A stretch of DNA of 64,000 nt from Pythium myriotylum (GCA_023091665.1 JALJCQ010000004.1:806001-870000); one strand, 5' to 3'; positions 20,662 to 32,887 are shown, counted from the first letter of the stretch. Program-made: numbers and translations. The notes: generated from the letters alone by a model not told the origin.

Positions 20662-22204
20662 TCACCACTTGTGTGGCTTCCCCCACGCACCCTCGGCAGG
20701 TGCTGGGTTGGGTGTCGGGGCTGGGGCTGGGGCTTCTCCTGGTCGAGGCCAGTTCTGCGCATCCACGGGGGGGGGAGGGGCTTGGCGGTGCACGTGAGCA
20801 TGAGGATTTCCATAGTGCGAAGGAGGAGGCTGGTGTTGGCCATTGACGTTGTGACGGTTCGTTTGCTGGCGAATCATGCGGCCGCGTGCATGCGCTTGGA
20901 TTTTCACTGCAGCCTGCTCCTCCGTCAAGGGTACCGTGTCAGGGAAGGCACTTCCGATCTTCACGTTGTTTCCACGTCCGAATGGGTAGCACTTGATATT
21001 GCACCGGTACGGGCCAAGCTGGACGATATTATCCTCCTTGCCATTGAGGAAACACATCGTATACAGAGCAATTTCAAACTCGGGGCTTACACCAATGAGA
21101 CTAATACAATTGTCAGACCGTGGCTGAGTTTCTAGGTTCAAAGATGAGACTCGTACCTTGTCGACACGGGTTTAATTTCTTTCTCCCACATGAACTGGAT
21201 GCTGACAAGCTGCTCATGGTTGTGTGGCTTCGTGATCGGCCCGCCACGCTAGAGCACACAAGGCTACGTTAAGTCCAACGCACACGTCGAGTTTGAACTG
21301 CTTCTTACTTGTTTCGGTTTGATGTAACCGAGATAGTTCAAACGGCCCTCCCGCTCTTCGTTGTAGATTTGGATCCAGTTGTGGCATCCGCAAATTTTGC
21401 CCTAACGCAGAGGCGGAGTCAGAAGCTCGTTTGGTCAACACTCCCCACAACAAGTAGCTTACATCCTTTTCTTCGCCGAGAAAGACATGTTCAAAGCCCG
21501 AGGAGTCATTGTGGGTCTGACGGCGATACAAGCCAAACCTGAGGAAGTGGGCAGTGAACGTCAGGCATGCATGCAAGTCAAGCAGACATCAACCTTACCA
21601 AATCTCGTCCAACTTCCTCTTGAACGCCGAGATGTCACCCACGAACTTCTTGTTCTTGACGAGCCAGCTAGACGCGGAAGTTAGTATCAGTGTAGTGGGG
21701 GTAGAACGAGTCGTAGCCGTACTTGTAGGCATAGCGCACTGGAGCGGTGTCGAGAATTGCATTGAGGAAGGCATTGTTCTCACCCAGCTCCTCCGCCGTC
21801 ACCGTCTCTTTGATTCCAACCTGATGGGCATTCGCGCCGTGTCAACGTGTCGTAATCTCAATCGAGCCTTATGCGTGCAGGTCACTCACCCCTCGTTCAT
21901 AATTGTCGAGGAGTACGAAGAAGAGGCGGAACGTGGGGCGCTCGAAGACGCACGGATCCACATACTTGAAGAGCGGGTCGCTCGCCACATCTCCGTGTTG
22001 CCACATCGATTTTCCGTGCTGTAGATCGAGTTCATAGTGCACTCCGGGCTCCAGACGGTTCTTGTCGAGTTGCCAGAGACGGTTGCAGGCGGCTGAGAGG
22101 TTGCCGAGCTCGGACGCTGTTGAGAAGACGTCGCATCTTAGCGTTTGGGTGACGGACGCGGTCTCTGAGTGCGCCTGCCTACCTGTGGGCATCGCGTTCG
22201 CCAT
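20662..22204 (-). CDS. EndoU-family (XendoU-like) endoribonuclease with IQ motif
   Basis: Eight exons fit: 22183-22204 (22 nt), 21890-22116, 21723-21820, 21599-21667, 21463-21538, 21309-21401, 21157-21248 and 20662-21100, for 371 residues. The EndoU fold is clear: NRLWQLDKNRL, DPLFKYVDP, FERPTFRLFFVLLDNYERG, VTAEELGENNAFLNAIL, then the first catalytic His in SGFEHVFLGE, the second in CGCHNWIQIYNEE, and a lysine-bearing LGYIKPKQ. The core ends with SLIGVSPEFEIALYTMCF. After the core (from about residue 285) there is an IQ-type calmodulin-binding motif (AAVKIQAHARGRMIRQQ) and a Pro/His-rich tail, which are unusual for EndoU. No signal peptide is seen, so it is probably intracellular. EndoU enzymes cleave RNA at uridines using Mn2+ or Ca2+. 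Confidence 0.88.
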
Positions 22205-23023
22205 GGCTGCTCGCTCGGGGGCTTCGCTCTGCGCAGCAGGATCGCGAGTGAGGACATCGCGCTCGACGGAGACCACGACACGATCTTTTCACTGGCTCGT
22301 TTGAACGAGGCGGGCGAATAAATCAGGTTGGCGACGCATTTCAGCCAATGGCAGCATGCTGCGAGGCCGGCTCCAAGGCATCTCCCTTGGGCAGCCAGCT
22401 CCATGGTTGTCTCAGCATGTGAACTCTATCAATCGCAACTGCAACCTCGTCCACGCCGAGCCCACTCGCGGCGGCTCGCTCGAGATTTGGCGTCGTGTGG
22501 AGCCCCGCGCGTGGCTGTCCCGTGGCTCTCGGCCTCGTCTCTTTCACTCGCTCATTCTCTCTCGTTCTCTCTCTCTCTCTCCGTCGCTGCCGTCGAGCGT
22601 CTTGGGCCGCAGTCGCGAGCCACCGCGTCGGCCGCGTGCGCCGGGCGAAAGTCAGCCATCTCTCGCTTGATCTCCTGACTCGCGACGGCAACTTGCTGAC
22701 GCAAGCGCCACTTGCACTTTGATTTGGCAACTTGACCCTGCAGGAGTGTCAGATCAGGGTGTCGGATATTCTTGTGGACGAGCGAAACGACGTCCATTAC
22801 AATCCTCTAATATGTTTTACCGATCTATAATTCATAGATTGATTTATGCTACGTGTAGGTCTAGTATCGTATTTGGCTCGTTACCTCTAGAAAGCCATCC
22901 TCTCAAGCCCGGCCGTTTCAAGCCACTGCTGAATGGCCAATTCGGGATCGCTTGCATGCCGTCCAGCAAGAAGCCGCGCGCGATCAGTCATTCGCCCATT
23001 GTCTTCTGCGCGCCCGAGCCTTG
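22205..23023. other. Divergent intergenic region, 819 bp
   Basis: This separates EndoU (minus) from NAGS (plus). It contains a CT-rich stretch (about 22,545-22,597) and an AT-rich patch (about 22,798-22,870). No convincing gene is seen; the open frames here are overlapping shadows. Confidence 0.5.
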
Positions 23024-24768
23024 ATGTGGAGGAAGCATGCGCTGCAGCAGCTGCGTCGCGCGTCTCGCTCGGCGGCAGGCGGCCTCGCAGCAGCACCGAT
23101 AGCATCGGCTCCGCGCCGCCTTCCCACGCTCCCTACTCGCGCGTTTTCGTCGGTCCCATCGGCGACGCCCACGGCTGCGCCACAGAGCGACCGTGAGTTC
23201 CACAGCAGCGGCGCCGCCGCCGCGCGCTCGGTCTCACCCGACGCAGACGCGCACGAGTCCTCGTCGTTCGCCGACTTCCTGCCGGTGGTGCCGCCGGAAT
23301 GTCTCAAGATCAAGACCCCGAGCGAGGCGCTGCGCGACGCCAAGCCCGGCCCAAACTCCTTCACCGAGATGTTCCGCATGATGTCGCCCTACATCAACTT
23401 CCATCGCGGCTCCACGATGGTGATCCACATCCCCGGACAGCTCGTAGAGTCCGCCGTGTTCAGCGCCGTCATGCAGGACATCGCCCTGCTCAACACATTC
23501 GGCATCAAGCTCGTTCTCGTCGCGGGATCGCGTCCGCAGCTAAATGCTCAGCTAGAACTGCGCAAGCTACCCCAGCGTTTTGATTCCGGGATGCGAATTA
23601 CAAGCCACGAGGACCTCCGCTGCGCAATGGACGCCGCAGGTTCTGTGAGGTTCCAAATCGAGAGTTACTTGGGCCGTGGTATCGCCAACACTCCTGGTCG
23701 AGCAAGTGCGATCAACGTGGCTTCGGGAAACTTCATCACCGCACAGCCAGTCGGAGTTCGCGGTGGCGTCGACTTCAAACATACAGGTGAAATGCGCCGC
23801 CTCAACACATCTAAGGTGCGAGATGCCCTCGACAACGGCGATATCGTGCTAATCACGAACATCGCCTACAGCCCAAGTGGCGAGGTTTTCAACTGCATGT
23901 CCGAGCAAGTCGCGAGCAAGTGCGCAATCCAATTGGGAAGCGATAAACTGATCTTTTTGCACGAAGGCGAAGAAATGATAGACTCGCGTACAAACCAGAC
24001 GGTCCAGGCGCTCGTTATCCAGCAAGCACAGCAGTATGTCGAGCTTGCCAGAACCGACCCAGATGTGTCGGAGGACTTTCTCCTGTACTTGAAGCAGTCG
24101 ATCAACGCATGCATCAACGGTGTGACGCGTTCTCATCTTGTCAGTCGACACGTCGATGGCGGTTTGCTCCAGGAGTTGTTCACTCGTGATGGCGAAGGTC
24201 TCATGATCTCGAAGCATATGTATGAAGGCGTGCGCATGGCCAAACCAAGTGACATCGTGAGCATTATGCGCCTCATTCAGCCGCTTCTCGATGAGGACAT
24301 TCTGGTGTCGCGCAATCAGGAACAAATTGAGTCGAACGTTCACACATTCTCAGTTGTTGAGCGTGACGGTGCTATCATTGCGTGCGCGGCATTGCAGCCC
24401 TATGAGAACAACTTCGCCGAGATCGCTTGCGTTGCTGTTGATCCAGCCTACCGCAGTTCCGGAAAGGTTGGTACACAATACGTTGCTCACACATACACCA
24501 AAATCTGACAGTTTCTTCGCCTCAGGGTAATGCATTGATCGGGTTCCTCCTTCGCAAAGCTCGCTCAATGGGCGTGAACAAAGCTTTTGTCATGACAACG
24601 CGAACTTCTCATTGGTTCATGGAACGAGGCTTTGTTGAAGCGTCAGTAGACGATCTCCCGAAGTCGAAGCGTATTAAGATCGACCTCAAACGCCAATCCA
24701 AGGTATACATCATGGATATCAGTTGCAAACGTGCTCTTGATGAGCAAGAATTACTCTTGATGCAATAA
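23024..24768 (+). CDS. N-acetylglutamate synthase, mitochondrial (ArgA type)
   Basis: Two exons, 23024-24466 and 24526-24768, encode 561 residues. The first 50-60 residues are rich in Arg, Ala and Ser, like a mitochondrial presequence. An amino-acid-kinase fold follows (about 125-400): HRGSTMVIHIPGQLVES, KLVLVAGSRPQLNAQL, GDIVLITNIAYSPSGEVFNC. Then comes a C-terminal GNAT acetyltransferase (about 420-561): MAKPSDIVSIMRLIQPL, AEIACVAVDPAYRSSGKG, LIGFLLRKARSMGVNKAFV, SHWFMERGFVEA. This is the bifunctional-looking ArgA layout that makes N-acetylglutamate from acetyl-CoA and glutamate, the first step of arginine synthesis. The ATG at 23024 is chosen over an upstream TTG. It is convergent with the mastigoneme-like gene, 71 bp away. 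Confidence 0.9.
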
Positions 24769-24839
24769 GAGGAGTTCACCGCATTCGCTTTCTCCATCAC
24801 TGGAACAGTAAGTGATTTTTTTAATTTTTCGAATATAAA

Positions 24840-27596
24840 TCATGTTGACATCGAATCGGCTATCTGACATGCAAAACCACTGTATCCTGCAAAACATTGG
24901 CAGATACCTCGACGGTAATTGCAAATACCCCGATTGGAGCATTCAACATGACAAATATTCCCTGGATTTCCGATAAGAAAACCGCCGGGTGCAGGGACAC
25001 CACTGCAATCTGTCTCGTCCGCAACTGTGTCGGGATCGTTACCAGTGGGGCAATGACCTAATATCCGAAGCGTTAGAGCCAATATGTGGTCGAACTACAC
25101 CTGCTACTTACGAAGTGAACAATCTCCACCGAAGTACTCGGTCACTTGAATCTCCCCGCTCTCTGTCCCTACAGCCCATCCTGAATCGCACGCGCAACCG
25201 AGAATCCGATTTTCGTCCCAGGTATCCTGTAATTCACATGGTATGAGCGTATAGAATGACAAATTGAGTCGGTCAATCATGTGACAACCGTGGATCCGGA
25301 GTACGTGGTCGGGGTTGATATCGGAAGGGCGGTCTTCATCGTTGCCAACTCTCGCATTGTTACGCACTTCCCACGATTCCGACAATTATTAGGACAAGTG
25401 ACTGGAAGCAGTGATACCACAGTTATTGCATATATTGTGACAAGCTTGGGAGCCGCACGTACGCCGTTGGCATGCACTTCCAGCGAAACCATCGACGCAA
25501 ATACACTTGCCAGTGCTGCGATCGCATACTCCCATTCCAGAGCACTCTTCCATGACATCGTGGCTCGTTGTCGAATCAGTTGGGAGGTTGTTCCATGACT
25601 TTCCTGATGGACATGTTCCTGACGTTCCAATACCCAATCGTGAGACACAAGACATGGTTAAAAACTACACGAGTAGTTGCATACGAAGGGAGCAATCGGG
25701 GGATCGGTATGGTGAGTTATCTGTGGCGGCTCCCCACCCAGGATCGCAGATGCATGTGCTGGAGAATAGCGTACAGGTTCCGTGGCCATTGCAGCTGTTC
25801 AAATATAGGCACCCCTCACCATTGATCTTGTTATGCTCCTCGATAATGTATCCAGCTGCATCTCTCGTCCGCAAAATGTACATTCCAGTTGCCGAAGATT
25901 GAGGAGTAGTAATCGCACTGAATGTTGCGGTCAACTGACCAGTGGGTGGTATGCTTGATCCTGCAACCGTCAACGAGATCTGAAGTCCAGAGACGACAAC
26001 AGCAACGCTCGAAGTGGGGATGTTGACTTGTCCACTAACTGCGACAGCCCCAAGTTGGTAACCCGTAGGAAAAACTACCTCAATTTTACCTCCAAGAGGG
26101 ATGGTGGCTTGCGTAGTGAAGTTCACAACAGCAGAAGTTAGAATTGATGGCACTTTGAGCAACGGTCGCACTCGTGCATATAACATTGGCTTCTTCACAA
26201 TTGGTGTTCCTGGCACAGTTGTCGACTGCTCGTACACTTGACCTATACTATCTGTGGTAACGATGGCATAGTTCTCCCAGGTAACTAGGCAGTACTCGTA
26301 GATGTATTCACCGCAAGACGAGCCCGGATTTACGACACTCGCGATAGAGAACCCTCGGTTCTGGCCAACTGGAACAGTCCCTGTGCCCAAAGTCACTTGT
26401 ATCGTCGTCGCTCCCACCATAGCGAGGGATGTACCAGTGGATGGCATATTGCTGACCCCACCTAGAGTTGCCCCCGAAATATCGAACCTTGCTGGGAAGG
26501 TGACGCTGATTCTCGCACCAGTAACAAGGAAAGCTGCGTTTGGGAATCGCACAGAAAATGTCGTGGGCATTCCGGCGAAGTATGTGAGAGGAGTCACCGT
26601 GGCAGTTGAAGATAATGCGGTGCTCTGAATAGCAGCAATGGCCCCGCCATTTGCATATTGTGCGGTCAATCCTGTCACCTCCTGAAGTATTCCACCATAT
26701 GAATGTCGTGTGCGGACGGCGAAAGTGCCGAGCGTTTGTGCCGCTGGGTTGTAAATACCGTCAAAAGTCAGTGACACCGCCGTCAATGCATTCACGCCGC
26801 TGCCGGTGACGCCCAACTGCAAGTAAGGGATGGAATTGACGAGTATGCTACATGAAGGATCCAAACCAATGCGGTTTGTGACGGTCGCGCCAGAAATAAT
26901 GAACGTGCTGCCCGGAAGAGAAGGAAACTGCAATTCGATCTGACTTCCGACGCGCAGATTAACGCTTGTCTGGAACGATATGGTAATTTGGACTTGCGAA
27001 CCGGCGTTCGGCGTGGAGAGCACGAGACTTGAGCTGGTGAATGTTGTCTTGGAAATATTAGATCCGGCAATATTGGTAGTCGATTCGATAGTCCCACCTG
27101 TCGAGTCAGCCGTACGAATGCCATAGTTCGAAGTGAGGCCGTTTCCTGCGATATCAGACCATCACTCGAGTCGATGTTAAGCTTATAGTGCCGACTTTTC
27201 TTCCATACCTGGATTCGAGACACCGCTGATTGTGAACGAGACGGCTGTTCCAGCAGCGACGGCCGTTCCTGTGACGGTGACGACCACAGTGTACAGGTTC
27301 GATCCCACCACTAGTGAGCTGGTTGGGTCGATACCCACGGGGTTGGTAAGTCCTGCAACGGTCCCATCGATGAAAAATGTTGGAGGGAACACGATCGTGA
27401 TGCTACCACCAATCGGTACTCCGAGTCCGGTAGTAAACGCGACGGCTGCGGTTCCGGTCGCCCCGGCATCCAACGACGCAGGCGCCACTGACGCGCCAGA
27501 GATTGCTCCACTAACAGGCTCCCATCGCGCGCTAACGAGAGCGATCGCAGCCAGGGCCATCGCCGTCATGCTCTGACGTAGCCATCTAGACGGCAT
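24840..27596 (-). CDS. Secreted EGF-repeat protein, mastigoneme-like
   Basis: Six exons (27209-27596, 25685-27145, 25463-25618, 25289-25401, 25112-25226, 24840-25057) keep frame for 816 residues. A signal peptide is visible (MTAMALAAIALVSARW). Several repeats of about 110-130 residues, rich in Thr/Ser/Val/Gly, follow; each has a hydrophobic VxFPxxF or QFPSLPG core (about 35-600). The C-terminal 210 residues are Cys-rich, with EGF-like modules: CNGHGTCTLFSSTCICDPGW, CSGMGVCDRSTGKCICVDGF, CPNNCRNRGKCVTMRELATM, DTWDENRILGCACDSGW and CSNRGICNYRRGICQCFAGY. The CSLR-[TH]CPxG and WDENxIxGCxCDS motifs are typical of stramenopile EGF proteins related to flagellar hair (mastigoneme) proteins. That role is inferred; it could be another wall or adhesion protein. 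Confidence 0.75.
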
Positions 27597-27693
27597 GTTT
27601 CCGCAACGATCTGACCTTTCAACAAGGTCCATATCCAAACATTTCCACCAATGGAATGCATTGAAAGGCTCACTCCCAGCAGATCTCAACACG
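27597..27693. promoter_or_regulatory. 97-bp bidirectional promoter region
   Basis: This is the gap between the start codons of the mastigoneme-like gene (minus) and TMEM234 (plus). No clear core motif is seen. Confidence 0.35.
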
Positions 27694-28364
27694 ATGTCGG
27701 GAGAACGAGGAGCGCTTGCGACGTTGCTCTCGTTCCTCGTTGTCGGCGCGCTGTGGGGGTGCACGAACCCGTTCATTAAGAGAGGTTAGCGTCGCGCCTC
27801 GCCTTGGGCCTCGTCATTAATTCACAAATGCAACGAGAGCAGGCTCCGCGGGCTCGCTCGTCTACCGCCGACGCGACAACTCGCTCGGCCAGTTTGTAGC
27901 TCAAGCTGTCAGCATAGTCAAGAACTGGCAAGTGGGTTTGAACGAGTCGTGATACTATCCGTCATTGCATCATCATGCTAATTCGGTCGGGGTCTCATGC
28001 CAGTTCGTCCTCCCGTTCGCACTCAACCAGAGTGGCTCTGTCGTTTACGTCTACTTGCTTGGCTCGTCGGGTGAGTACTTTTGTTGTGAAGCTAGACCCA
28101 CGCCGGGCTTATTGCCGTTTAATCTAGAGATCTCCCACGCCGTTCCGATCTGCAACTCGCTCACGTTCGTCTTCACTGCACTGACGAGTCGTCTTCTGGG
28201 TGAGAAGCCACGACGTCCGTTATGTATGTGTGTGGCAACGCATCCTTACTGCGTTTCTCATTAACTCCGTCCTGCGTTCTGTATGTACAGCAACATACTT
28301 GGGAATGGTTGTTATTCTTCTTGGGGTCGCAGTATGTTTTGACAGCAAGAGAATTAGTCCGTGA
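27694..28364 (+). CDS. TMEM234: TMEM234-like small membrane transporter-fold protein
   Basis: Five exons, 27694-27784, 27843-27931, 28004-28070, 28128-28223 and 28291-28364, encode 138 residues. Four hydrophobic segments are visible: LSFLVVGALWGCTNPFIKRG (first helix with the EamA-type WGxxxP motif), FVLPFALNQSGSVVYVYLLG, SHAVPICNSLTFVFTALTSR followed by LLGE, and YLGMVVILLGVAVCF. Motifs and size match TMEM234, a half-size drug/metabolite-transporter-superfamily protein of unknown substrate. Its stop is 25 bp from the convergent zinc-finger gene, so the 3' UTRs must overlap. Confidence 0.87.
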
Positions 28365-28389
28365 AGTGCCTTCAGAATGGCCCAGGCTG

Positions 28390-30604
28390 CTACAAGTATC
28401 CAGCCGAACCAATCCCTTCCCAAGCCATCGTGGTGACTTCGTCCCCGATATCAGCGTCGATTGTGTTATAGTGATTGATCCCGGGGTTAAATTGAGGAGC
28501 GCTCGATCGACGTCCATTGCCTGTACGACGGGTTTGGCCTTTAGGTGTTTTCTTCTTGGCCTTTCCGGTGACCTGGCCTGTGGATGCCCGTCTTTCAGTT
28601 GTCTCTCTCTTATTGGACTTTTTTGTCGCTTTCCTCTTCCCGTTTGCGAGATTCCCGCTTTGATGGGTTGGTCGGTTGATGTCTGCCATTGATCGCTTAC
28701 GCTTTTGAGACTCGCGTCGGCGTTTTTGAAGTCTATCCGCGTACGACTTTGAGCGACTGGAAAACATATAATATAAGCTCATGGTCAATATCAATTCTAA
28801 CATACAGCAGCTCGGCCCTATCACCAGTACTCACCTCGAATCTGCAAACATTCCGCGGTAGTCAATCTGGCAACCATAGTCTGAGTTGATTTCTTCGACT
28901 GGTAGGAAGTACTTGAAATCTTTAAGCTCTGTGTGTTTGCTTTGCGCACGTAACTGAATGCCAGCAGGAAGCTATTGTGGCAAGTGCTATATCAGCCAAA
29001 TCGAGTGATACGAGTGTGAAATCCCACTATAACGCACCTCTCCATCAGAGATGTCTTCGACACAATCGAAGTCCAGTGACGTCGACCCGGTCTTTAGCAT
29101 TGCTCGCGGTGGGGTAGACAGAAAAGATGACCCCTGGTTCTCAATTGCCTCCTCGTGTGCGTCTTCAAAATCACTACACCCAGGCGTAATCCCACTGTCA
29201 GCGACTCGCTAGTCTTCCTGTGAGCTATTATGACGCACTCATCAACGTTTCCGTACGAATCGTACTCGGTAAATCCCGACTCATCAAGACAATTCCTCCG
29301 TGTGCTGGTCGAGCCGTCGGAAGCAAAATCCCCAATTGCTCTCTTTTGTCGCTTCGCGGCTATTTCTTTGACTACTTTCACTGACCACGTCAATCATTAT
29401 GTAAGAATCGTCAAAGGAGAACGAACCTACCAAGTGGCGATTCGCAAACTTCGCAGTTGTGCAACGACTCGTCATTGTCGCTAGTGCAAACAGAACACCG
29501 GATAGTTCGTCGTTTGACTGCACAGACCGAGCATTGGTTCAAGTGGTCAGAGTTGATACTGGTGCACAGTGAGCACACAAACGTCGATCTTGTGTGTAGT
29601 TGCTGGTTCGTACTTTCAACTGAAGATATTACACTGCGGTCAATGAGCGTCGTGTTCGACTGAGATGCGCTTACAATCTTGGAACTTCTGTTAGCGACTC
29701 CTCGGTCGTCGACAGAGCGAGTGTTGCCACCAGGGTTTCTCGCCGTGTCGCAAAGGTCGCAGCGATCAAGATTGTGGGGATTGATGTTGGTGCAGACACT
29801 GCATTCCCAATCATGACGACCTTCTGGGCCGAGATCATGTTTTCTCGTGTCGGTATTCGGTTTCGACTCATGCTTAAGCCGTTTCAGTCTCTTCGCCTTT
29901 CGTTTAACAGCATCGTCTTCATCGCTGTTTGAGTCGAGATCGAGGCCCGCTCTCGCGAGCGGGTCGCCGTTCCGGTCAGACAGAGTAGTTCCCGTCAGAT
30001 CAATTGGTTCGACATGGGAATGAAAAATCGATGGGTCTCGGGCATCTCTTTCATCTCGAGCGCATCTCGCCATTGTGTCGATTGCGGCTCCACCTCCAAA
30101 TGCCAATAGATCAAATATTGGAGCTTCGTGTAGGTCCTCAGGGTTTGCTTCTTCGACAAAACGATTGGGCATCACTCCATCTTGTTGTCTTAGAGACTCT
30201 GTTCCGGTGACAATGACAGAGTTTTCGCGAAGGGGAGTGGGCGAGGCAGGAGGGTGGAAGGGCAACGTAGGAGGCGAGAATGGACCCTTCGAATGCGTGC
30301 TACTCGGGGTTCCCGCCCTCTCTCGACCCACTGGCTGTATTGGAGACTGAAGTCGTTGTGGTGTTGATGGGCAGTTCTCTGCTCGCGGCTCGGTCGAAGG
30401 TCGCTCGTGCTCACACGCACCACATCGCAACTCGCGCCAGTCGTTCACCAGAGTGCACAAGCCGCACGTCCACTCCGTCGGCTGGTTCATTGTGTCCTCT
30501 GACCGCTCATTGTTGCACGCTGCGCATCGCCGGTCTCGCCACGAGTTCAGCAGCGTGCACACGGCGCAGCTCCACTCCTCTCGCCGCCCTCGCGCCATTC
30601 TCAT
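28390..30604 (-). CDS. Protein with five RanBP2-type zinc fingers
   Basis: Exons 29431-30604, 29257-29380, 29038-29194, 28835-28971 and 28390-28756 encode about 652 residues. Five C-x2-C...C-x2-C fingers of RanBP2 type are seen: WSCAVCTLLNSWRDRRCAAC, WTCGLCTLVNDWRELRCGAC, WECSVCTNINPHNLDRCDLC, FVCSLCTSINSDHLNQCSVC, and a divergent IRCSVCTSDNDESLHNCEVC. Such fingers bind RNA (GGU) or ubiquitin. A Lys/Arg stretch (AVKRKAKRLKRLKHE) and a basic C-terminus (QKRRRESQKRKRS) suggest nuclear location. The exon 2-3 junction is my weakest splice. Function is unknown; RNA processing is plausible. Confidence 0.72.
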
Positions 30605-31447
30605 TTCTCATTTCGCGCCAAGAGTGGTGACCATCACTCGTTTCGACCTCACCTAATACAATAGGTTGAGAATGGGCTCAAATCGAAATCGTGATTGAAA
30701 CTGCTTATGATTGGCTAAAAGAAACGGATCTGATTTTGACTGTGAATTCACAGTCAAACATGAAGTGCTGGACGGCCCGTCAAGGTTGATTTTTTTTTTT
30801 GTCGGAGAAGATGTTGCACTTCCAGCGCTGGAAGAGCGCCATTTTCTCCGCCCACTCAAGACGGGCAACCATGGCCATCATTCTTTTCATATACATTTTT
30901 CAATATATTTGTGTCCGATTCACTCGTCGCGGAAGTCCGCTCGATTATTTGTATGGGAAGGTGCGGCTCCATCGCTCAGATCGAGAAGACCACCATTAGA
31001 AAGCCTAGAATTGAAAGACTAGCATGTCTAAACAGCGTCCTGAACGGCTCAGTGGTTCAAAAGTTACAACAAAAACCAGGTGTCCGAAAATACTTGTCGC
31101 GGAGTGTAGTGGTGACCGCCAACTGACGACCATGCACAGCGTAGACCTTGTCAATAGCAACGTCACGTGTGCAACCTGCCCGAACGTGAGCTTCTACCAC
31201 GTCCCAGAAAGCTTTCCTTCTCAAAAACGCAGCTTTGTTCGTGTCGCGCTCTACTCCTCTGAAATCCTTTGCTGGCTGCTGCCCTCCAAAACCAAACTCG
31301 AACTCAAACCGCAGACCAAAGAGATCTTTGGGTAGTTTTAAGAGTTTCGGCTTCGGTGAACTTGCATTCCGTGGGTTTGATTACTCTCAGTATTATTTCT
31401 GTCGCTTTCGGCTGTTTATGCTCCTCGTGCCGTGGCAGAGTATGCAG
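30605..31447. other. Spacer at the border of the host block
   Basis: 843 bp without a recognisable gene. It is less GC-rich than the genes to the left. The sequence from here to the right is dominated by transposon material. Confidence 0.4.
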
Positions 31448-31566
31448 TGTTGAAGATGATGCCCCTCGAACCCAGCGTCATCATTCCAGTTGAAGCTCGG
31501 CTGTTGAAGCTCGGCTGTAGAAGATTCTCCTGCAGAAGATTCTCCGTGGAGATTCTCCGTCTGGTA
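31448..31566 (+). mobile_element. Copia LTR fragment (opposite orientation)
   Basis: It starts TGTTGAAGATGATG and follows the LTR of the Copia element at 32,900-33,242 (as read on the minus strand) for about 120 bp, including the GAAGATTCTCC repeats. It then diverges after GTCTGG. No matching far end or target duplication is found, so it is a partial or divergent LTR. Confidence 0.7.
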
Positions 31567-31770
31567 TCTGCGTTTCAAACAAAATTTCTATCCAAGTTTC
31601 AAACAATCGTGCGACACAAATCGTCCGCCAATCTTGCACCCTTGATAGGAGGTAACAAATATCAAATAGCACAAGTTTTATGACCGAGGCATGTTTCACT
31701 CGGCAACGAAAGTAACGTCGGTGATGGCGTCTTCCTGACGCCACCGAGCGACAACCAACCACCGACAGAA

Positions 31771-32732
31771 TTGGTAACGCGCACCACACGATTTCACGCA
31801 TCGTCGTCCGGGGGAATGACGCCAAGATCACGCCAAGCAGCAATCATGTGCTTGGGAGCTCAAGCAGAGGGTTCGCCGAGTAGTGCTGGGAGAGTTACGT
31901 CTTGGAGTGGCCGTCGAGGACCACGATCACACTCGGCCCCGTATTCACCGCAGCGAGCTGCCGCATCTCCAGGAGCATCAAACGCTCTATGTACACGGCG
32001 CCAGCGAGTTCTCCCTATGCTTTCGCCTTCGCCGCCACCATCGAGAGCCCGAGAACCACCCGTTGATGCCACCCGACCGGCGCAATCCGTTGATTGGTCT
32101 CCTACACTGGCAGCATCTGTATCTGGGATGCAATATCGGCTACGTTTTCAGGTACTGGTGAAGAAGACTGTCAACGAGCGCGATTCGAGTGGCGATCTCT
32201 TTGAAGAGAAAACGGTGTACGGCTCCAGCTTCCCGAGCATCGTGCAGCAAATCTGGAATGACTACCATGGCTATATCTTCGGTATCGCTTCAAAAACCCA
32301 AAGAGCGGACACGGAAGACACCCGCATTTGGCGACTGGCCACAGGTTATGGTATTTAAGTCCAAAAGCTACCATATCCCACGTTCACGCCAAGAGTTCAG
32401 CTGGAACGTGTGGCTAATTCGCCAGGACGTTGAGTCAGTCTCGCTCATCATTTACAAGTATGACCTTATGATCACGACCCATCCTCGTTGCAAGGAATTT
32501 GAGAACAAGTGTCTTCCTCCAAATCCAACCGACCGCGCTGGCGCGACTGCAGAGGTTGCAATTGCAGACGTCATTTTTCAGCTACGCAAGCGCTGGGAGG
32601 GTACGATGCAAGCATCGCCAGTTGCGTGGCGATTATGGGCGTCCGACATTACGGGTTCAAACGACAATTCGCGATGGGAAGTTTTAGTCAATGAGCCTCC
32701 TCCTCAGCACCTTGCAGGATTCTTTAGCGCAA
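31771..32732 (+). pseudogene. Unknown ORF interrupted by Copia insertion
   Basis: Two open frames, joined by a frame change near 32,350, read as one protein-like sequence. It includes RFQVLVKKTVNERDSSGDLF, YGSSFPSIVQQIWNDYHGY, EFSWNVWLIRQDVESVSLII, RCKEFENKCLPPNPTDRAG and WEVLVNEPPPQHLAGFFSAT. It then runs straight into Copia sequence. The family is not recognised; it may be a host gene or part of an older transposon. Sequence right of the Copia insertion (37,545-37,700, plus strand) contains YCERCKIKIYL, which could be its other half. Confidence 0.4.
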
Positions 32733-32885
32733 CACACTCTCGCGTTCTTCAACGAAACGAGCACCATCTGCATCTTGAACTTCCATGTGTGGAAGTTGGT
32801 TCCGTCGAACTTGTTGATGCGGGCTGGGGTGGTCGAATCTATGCCGAAGGCTGGGCGAAGTCGGTGGAGGCAGAGTCGGCTGGGC
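32733..32885 (-). pseudogene. Copia gag 5' fragment downstream of the LTR
   Basis: On the minus strand this repeats the gag start: STTPARINKFDGTNFHTW, then KFKMQMVL. The same region at 37,430-37,540 has an A-run and a missing base. This copy keeps the frame there but breaks after KFKMQMVL, where 8 bases are inserted, and ends abruptly. Confidence 0.75.
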
Positions 32886-32887
32886 TT

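Noticed and set aside
31771..32732. Candidate RXLR or Crinkler effector
   Set aside because: No signal peptide, RXLR-EER or LFLAK motif was found here or elsewhere in the window.
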